A stretch of 10,267 nucleotides of DNA from CAZQAA01 sp964591255. Its GTDB lineage: Bacteria; Desulfobacterota; DSM-4660; Desulfatiglandales; Desulfatiglandaceae. Under the pieces are notes generated by a model. The model was given only the letters and a program-made list of their open reading frames with translations, ran no database searches and was not told the DNA's origin. Shown piece after piece: positions 6,327 to 10,267 of the stretch. Position 1 is the stretch's first letter, and each line of letters opens with the position of its first letter. The position numbers and the translations under genes were made by a program. The stretch spans positions 1 to 10,267 of the forward strand of contig CAZQAA010000163.1 in assembly GCA_964591255.1 (NCBI GenBank). The letters are read 5' to 3'.

Positions 6327-8215
6327 AAATTTCTGTAATTGTGCTTTTCTATCACGGGGAACAGTGGGTTGATTCATGTGTCAATTCACTTGAAAATCAG
6401 TCTCTTTCCAGGAGCATGTACGAAATTGTCCTGGTAGATAATGGTGGGACAACACCCTCGGTTAAAAAATATACCGGCAGGCCGAATATCAAGGTAGTCA
6501 ATTTCCCTGTCAATTATGGTTTTGCCGGGGGAAATAACAGGGCATTGGAATATACCCATGGGAATATTGTGTTTTTACTTAATCAGGATACAGTGGCACA
6601 CTATAATTGTCTTGAAGGACTGCTGGACGCCTTTAACCGGTATCAGGAAGCAGGGATCATATCTGCCAATATGTTGATGGTTTCTGCCACAAAAGATATC
6701 AATCAATCTGAAGCCATCCCCGATATTGTTGGGCTGTATCGATTATCGCGTCTGGGATATGCGGTGTATAAAGTAGTTGAGACCGAAAATGATATCATTC
6801 CTGTGGACTTTATTTCCGGCGCTGTCCTTGCTTTCCGGAAAACCATGATAAAAGACGTGGGCGGTTTTTTATTTGATGAGAAACTGGGAAGTTATATGGA
6901 AGACCTGGATTTGTCTCTCAGGACATCAAAGAGCCCCTGGAAAATGTATGTCCATAACAGATCGGTTGTATATCATTATCGGGATACGGCCTTTGCCGGT
7001 AAACCGAGCTATATGCTTGGTAAATTTGTTCATATATCTGGAAACAGACTGCTGATATATTATAATCATCTGAAACGCCTTGATTTTTTCAAAAGGCTTC
7101 CGGTATTGCTTATGGGGATTCCCCTTAAGGTGGCCCGTATTGATACAGAAAAAGGGTTTAATATATTTAGGGCATTGGTTGCAACCCTGTTTTTACCCTT
7201 TGTCGCAGTCTATTTTGGTCTGAGGCTACTTGCTGATTTTGAAACATCCCCAAAATCCAATGAGATGTATAATCAATTCTCCATGAACAATAACAAACTG
7301 ATGGGTTATGTAGGTGTTCTGATAGGATTGGTTTTTTGTATTATTGGGGTCTTCTATTTCCGGCATCAGAACTGGCAGGCAATATATGTTGCCATCCAAG
7401 GAATAAAATATCAAACAGTCATAATACTATTAGGGTTGAGTATCCTTTCCCTTTTAATTGGTGCCTTGCGTTTTAAAGGTGTTTTGCACAGGATGGGTTA
7501 TCAGACAGGATTTCCTGAACTGTTCAGCATCATAACTGCCGGACAATTTTCATCGGTGATGACGCCGATCGGTATCGGCAATCTGGTTATTGTCCCTTTT
7601 CTCAAGGAGCGTTTCAGGATTCCCATGGGAACTGCGTTACTGTTAGGCGCGATCGATCGGCTCCTCGCTTTCTATCTTTTATCCTGTTTTGTGTTGCTCG
7701 GTCTGGTTGGCTATAAGCTCATTCAGGGTCCGTGGTGGTTTGTAACCTGGGTCATGCTCCTTTGGTTTTTTGGCTGGAGTTTTTTTAAGGCCATACGGAT
7801 TTCCGATGAGGCAATACATCAGTTTGGAGTCCCTGCATATGGAGGTGAAGTCCTTTACCATGTTGGACATGATTTTTACAGCCAATATATAATGTGTGTT
7901 TCCATGATCTTGCGCTTTTCAATAATAATCATACAATTTTTGGTTATAACCGGGATTCAAGGGTATGCATTGAGTTGGATAAGTGGCTGGATGATCATAT
8001 CCCTCAGTTTTATGCTGGGGACTGTCTCCATGATTCCAATGGGGTTGATATCGCGGGATGCTGCCATTATTGCCCTTTCTTCACAGGCAGGAATTCCCGC
8101 GGCTGACGGCCTGATGATAGTTCTATTGTTAAGAGTGATATCGAGTGCCCCAACAGTAGCACTGGGGATGGTTTGTGGCCTGTGGTCCGGAAAAACAATG
8201 TTTAAGCATCCTTGA
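6308..8215 (+). CDS. GT2 glycosyltransferase fused to LPG-synthase-type (UPF0104) membrane domain
   Basis: This 635-residue protein has two domains. Residues 7 to about 260 are a GT2 of the rhamnosyltransferase/WbbL-like group (COG1216): VIVLFYHGEQW (10-20), VDNGG (43-47), NYGFAGGNNRALE (69-81), the metal-binding LLNQD (90-94), SGAVLAFRK (170-178) and GGFLFDEKLGSYMEDLDLSLR (185-205) with the ED pair at 198-199. A hydrophobic stretch at about 286-308 follows. From about 330 to the end there are roughly seven membrane segments that match the LPG_synthase_TM/UPF0104 family, including the late block GTVSMIPMGLISRDAAIIAL (571-590) and LLRVISSAP. The N-terminal part should transfer a sugar, perhaps a deoxyhexose, at the cytoplasmic face. 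The membrane part may anchor it or help handle the lipid carrier; its role is not known. I recall archaeal AglD as a GT2 with a related C-terminus. The ATG 6308 start has only a weak SD (AAAGAG too far upstream), and the 169-bp gap before it looks degenerate. Confidence 0.92.
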   Translation: MEYNKIKISVIVLFYHGEQWVDSCVNSLENQSLSRSMYEIVLVDNGGTTPSVKKYTGRPNIKVVNFPVNYGFAGGNNRALEYTHGNIVFLLNQDTVAHYNCLEGLLDAFNRYQEAGIISANMLMVSATKDINQSEAIPDIVGLYRLSRLGYAVYKVVETENDIIPVDFISGAVLAFRKTMIKDVGGFLFDEKLGSYMEDLDLSLRTSKSPWKMYVHNRSVVYHYRDTAFAGKPSYMLGKFVHISGNRLLIYYNHLKRLDFFKRLPVLLMGIPLKVARIDTEKGFNIFRALVATLFLPFVAVYFGLRLLADFETSPKSNEMYNQFSMNNNKLMGYVGVLIGLVFCIIGVFYFRHQNWQAIYVAIQGIKYQTVIILLGLSILSLLIGALRFKGVLHRMGYQTGFPELFSIITAGQFSSVMTPIGIGNLVIVPFLKERFRIPMGTALLLGAIDRLLAFYLLSCFVLLGLVGYKLIQGPWWFVTWVMLLWFFGWSFFKAIRISDEAIHQFGVPAYGGEVLYHVGHDFYSQYIMCVSMILRFSIIIIQFLVITGIQGYALSWISGWMIISLSFMLGTVSMIPMGLISRDAAIIALSSQAGIPAADGLMIVLLLRVISSAPTVALGMVCGLWSGKTMFKHP

Positions 8216-8293
8216 AAAAAGTCATCTTCCCTGATCAAGCTTATGTAATAACTGTAGTCGCTTTCCCTAAGGAGGCAGAAAAAAACAAGGATC

Positions 8294-8389
8294 ATGGGAA
8301 ATAAGGATATACAGATCTTAATCACCATGGATTTTTTCATTGGCATGCCTTGGTCCTATGTTAAGATTTATATGTTCAGTGTCCAATGA
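8294..8389 (+). pseudogene. Short frame resembling a glycosyltransferase N-terminus
   Basis: In the gap between the GT2-LPG fusion and the GT-C gene, ATG 8294 opens a 31-codon frame. It reads NKDIQILITMDFFIG near its start and stops at TGA 8387-8389. A first beta strand followed by an (F/Y)FIG turn is how many GT4 enzymes begin. A strong AAGGAGG lies at 8269-8275 but is 18 nt from this ATG, too far for ordinary use; a weaker AAGGA at 8287-8291 is too close. The rest of the gap (8216-8460) shows no gene. The likely explanations are a remnant left by deletion of a glycosyltransferase, or a small leader ORF. Confidence is low. Confidence 0.25.
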
Positions 8390-8401
8390 CTGGCTGTTCG
8401 G

Positions 8402-8424
8402 ACGTTTAAACGTGAATCGTTCAC
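8402..8424. repeat. Overlapping palindrome and small hairpin before the GT-C gene
   Basis: ACGTTTAAACGT (8402-8413) is a perfect 12-bp palindrome. It overlaps GTGAATCGTTCAC (8412-8424), which has 5-bp arms and a 3-nt loop. They lie 37-59 bp upstream of ATG 8461. An operator or RNA structure is possible, but palindromes of this size occur by chance about twice in 10 kb. Confidence 0.25.
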
Positions 8425-8460
8425 CCAAGTGCATTATATTGATGATAAGGCCTAATTTTC

Positions 8461-10077
8461 ATGAGAAAAAACAAGGTCCCATACCAGTCAGGCGAAAAAT
8501 TGTCTGTCCGCTTTTCTGGAGGTAGCCGACATGTTGCACTTATCCTTTTAATCCTTGCCATCTGCATCGCCCTGATGCGTGCACATACATATACCGAACC
8601 AATAGAACGCGATATAGGAAGCCATGCCGTTATTGCCCATGAACTTTTAGAGGGTCGTAAGTTATATTCCGACCTATGGGACAGCAAACCTCCTGCCATC
8701 TTTATAACCTATGCCTTGGCCGATGCCCTTGTGGGACAGGGCCCTGTCTCGGTTTACATTGTGGGTATTGCAGCTGCACTCATAACGTTATTAGGTGTAT
8801 ATTATGCCGCTTCAGCCTATGGTGGCCGGATTGCCGGACTCTGGGCCGCTGCATTTTGGACCTTTATCTGCAGTGATCTTTGGCTATGGGCCAATCAACC
8901 CAATATTGAAGTAGGGATCAATGCGTCCATTGTCTGGGCCTTTGCACTTGTGCTTCACAGTAACACAAAAAGGATTTCTCCCATAAGATGGATCCTTATA
9001 GGCCTGCTGTTTACACTGGCAACTCTTTATAAACAGATAGCAATTGTGTTTCCTGCAATTATCTGTTCAATATATTTTCTCTTAAGTCTGCGTGACAAGA
9101 AACAGACCGTCATCGCCTTATCCCAGATTTGCATTATTCTTATGACCGGTGTTCTTACATGGTTGGCGGTATTTGGTTATTTTGCTATAACTGACAGGGT
9201 GTCTATTTTCTACGAAACTATTTTCAATTACGGAATCTACTACAGCCGGAGCAGGGGTGGAAATGTTCTTGAAAATATTTTGCAAGGACTCAGTGATAAG
9301 AGACTTTGGCCGGTCCATATGCAGGATACCTTGATACTTGTCATCCTTGCGATCACTGGAATGATATTTGGTCTTGTAAAAGGTGTCAGGCGATATTGGC
9401 TGCTCTTGTTGGGATTTGCAATTGCATCTCAACTCTCCATATCTTTGCCAGGCCGATTCTATGGCCATTATTATCAGCTTTGGCTTGGGCCACTCACCAT
9501 AGCATCCGGATGGGCAGTTTCGGTCTTTGGTAAAAAAGATAAAACAGGCCCAAGGTTGCTCCGTAATTCCATCGGTTCTGTCGGCTTGGTTATTTTGCTT
9601 TGTACTGTAATGCCACAATACAGACTTTCCCCTGACGAGTGGTCTGCACGTAAGCAAGGTTCGCAATATATCTATTCAAAAAGGCTTGCCATGGAACTTG
9701 ATAAGATGTTGCAACCAGATGAAACCTTTTACGTATGGGGTATTAATCCTGAAATATACTACTGGTCGCGCCGTCATCCTCCTACAGGTATAATCTGGGC
9801 CACGGATTTGATGGACAATCCCTTGGCAGAAAGCAATTCAATCCGTGCCCTGGAAGATTTGAGGCGTAATCCGCCGGAGATTATTGTCGTCAATATGCAG
9901 CATATCGATATGCCCCCTGAACACCCGATTATAAACTGGGCATTTGTTGAAGGTCGCTATGTCCCGTTCCCGGGTAATTCCGACAGGGGAATGTTGTATG
10001 GCCGGCCCCTTTTTAAGATTTTTGTTCATCGTGATGGCCGACTTATAAAGGAGTTAATCCGTATTTCCCACGGATAA
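8461..10077 (+). CDS. GT-C membrane glycosyltransferase (PMT_2/GT39-GT83, ArnT-like)
   Basis: This 538-residue integral membrane protein has a first membrane helix at about residues 25-40. The catalytic-loop motif EPIERDIG (46-53) follows, with D51 in the position of the conserved acidic residue of PMT/ArnT enzymes. The family signature LYSDLWDSKPPAIF (68-81) comes next. About ten further membrane segments lie between 79 and 385, including the loop LPGRFYGHYYQLWLGP (329-344). A soluble domain of about 150 residues (390-538), probably periplasmic, ends the protein. Relatives transfer a sugar from polyprenyl-phosphate to lipid A, glycan or protein at the outer face of the inner membrane. The DPM-like GT2 at 1392 could supply such a donor (inference). 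ATG 8461 is preceded by AAGG at 8447-8450, a modest SD. A similar protein begins 27 bp downstream, suggesting a shared transcript. Acceptor and sugar are unknown. Confidence 0.92.
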   Translation: MRKNKVPYQSGEKLSVRFSGGSRHVALILLILAICIALMRAHTYTEPIERDIGSHAVIAHELLEGRKLYSDLWDSKPPAIFITYALADALVGQGPVSVYIVGIAAALITLLGVYYAASAYGGRIAGLWAAAFWTFICSDLWLWANQPNIEVGINASIVWAFALVLHSNTKRISPIRWILIGLLFTLATLYKQIAIVFPAIICSIYFLLSLRDKKQTVIALSQICIILMTGVLTWLAVFGYFAITDRVSIFYETIFNYGIYYSRSRGGNVLENILQGLSDKRLWPVHMQDTLILVILAITGMIFGLVKGVRRYWLLLLGFAIASQLSISLPGRFYGHYYQLWLGPLTIASGWAVSVFGKKDKTGPRLLRNSIGSVGLVILLCTVMPQYRLSPDEWSARKQGSQYIYSKRLAMELDKMLQPDETFYVWGINPEIYYWSRRHPPTGIIWATDLMDNPLAESNSIRALEDLRRNPPEIIVVNMQHIDMPPEHPIINWAFVEGRYVPFPGNSDRGMLYGRPLFKIFVHRDGRLIKELIRISHG

Positions 10078-10104
10078 TATACTATTATTGAGGCTTTTTG
10101 GCTG

Positions 10105-10267
10105 ATGGGTAAGAGGAATAGGGAACAGGATCTGTTTGGTACAAATATTGTGTTATGGCAGTGGATTGGTGTTCTGATTCTGATTGTTTCAGGTTTTATA
10201 ATCTATTCGAATACCTTTCATGCGCCTTTTCAGTTTGATGACAGTACAAGTATCAAGCAGAACAGCA
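10105..10267 (+). CDS. N-terminus of a GT-C/TPR-type membrane protein (cut by window edge)
   Basis: Fifty-four codons are visible. A basic N-terminus (MGKRNREQ) is followed by one membrane segment (about residues 15-34) and then YSNTFHAPFQFDDSTSIKQN (34-53). This is the start typical of the large multi-membrane proteins with C-terminal tetratricopeptide repeats (DUF1736/TMTC-like GT-C group) common in deltaproteobacterial and related genomes. The FDD pair corresponds to the acidic catalytic loop of GT-C enzymes. GAGG at 10090-10093 lies 11 nt before the ATG. Eukaryotic TMTC relatives O-mannosylate proteins; bacterial roles are mostly unassigned. The TPR part is outside the window, so its presence is expectation only. 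Confidence 0.75.
   Translation, partial: MGKRNREQDLFGTNIVLWQWIGVLILIVSGFIIYSNTFHAPFQFDDSTSIKQNS

Noticed and set aside
7957..8346. 129-codon minus-strand frame over the end of the GT2-LPG fusion
   Set aside because: It is mostly antisense to a well-supported gene and lacks any recognisable domain.
1..10267. CRISPR array, tRNA, rRNA, transposase or integrase
   Set aside because: No regular repeat-spacer pattern, no tRNA-like or rRNA sequence, and no IS or phage protein signature was seen in any frame.

Overview
This window looks like part of a surface-glycan (exopolysaccharide, O-antigen or protein-glycosylation) locus from a Gram-negative, probably anaerobic bacterium. The large GT-C membrane transferases, the TPR/GT-C type protein that begins at the right edge, and the moderate-to-low GC content would fit a Desulfobacterota (deltaproteobacterial) or Nitrospirota-like genome. 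That taxonomic guess is inference; there is no rRNA or other marker gene here.

Layout. Positions 1-168 are a leader, possibly containing the tail of an upstream gene. Positions 169-2444 hold two closely spaced plus-strand genes: a UDP-sulfoquinovose synthase-like enzyme (sqdB/SQD1/Agl3 type) and a polyprenyl-phosphate-sugar-synthase-like GT2 with a DUF2304-like membrane domain fused to its N-terminus. Positions 2448 to about 4950 form a visibly AT-richer block: a GT4 glycosyltransferase on the minus strand (tail-to-tail with the GT2, 3 bp apart), a divergent promoter region with decayed-looking sequence, a plus-strand PAPS-sulfotransferase-like gene, and about 300 bp without a credible gene. 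Plus-strand glycan genes then resume: a second GT4 (4954-6138), a GT2 fused to an LPG-synthase-type membrane domain (6308-8215), an ArnT/PMT-like GT-C transferase (8461-10077) and the start of a GT-C/TPR-type membrane protein (10105 to the edge). The gaps at 6139-6307 and 8216-8460 hold short open frames that resemble broken gene starts.

How the parts could work together (inference). SqdB-like chemistry would turn UDP-glucose plus sulfite into UDP-sulfoquinovose. The DUF2304-GT2 could load a sugar onto polyprenyl phosphate. GT4 and GT2 enzymes would assemble a glycan at the cytoplasmic face. The GT-C proteins would use lipid-phosphate sugars on the periplasmic side, and the sulfotransferase would add O-sulfate. 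The most interesting point is that a sulfosugar synthase heads a glycosyltransferase cluster with no recognisable SQDG-lipid partner in view. This recalls archaeal N-glycan pathways (Agl3, AglD) more than photosynthetic sulfolipid synthesis.
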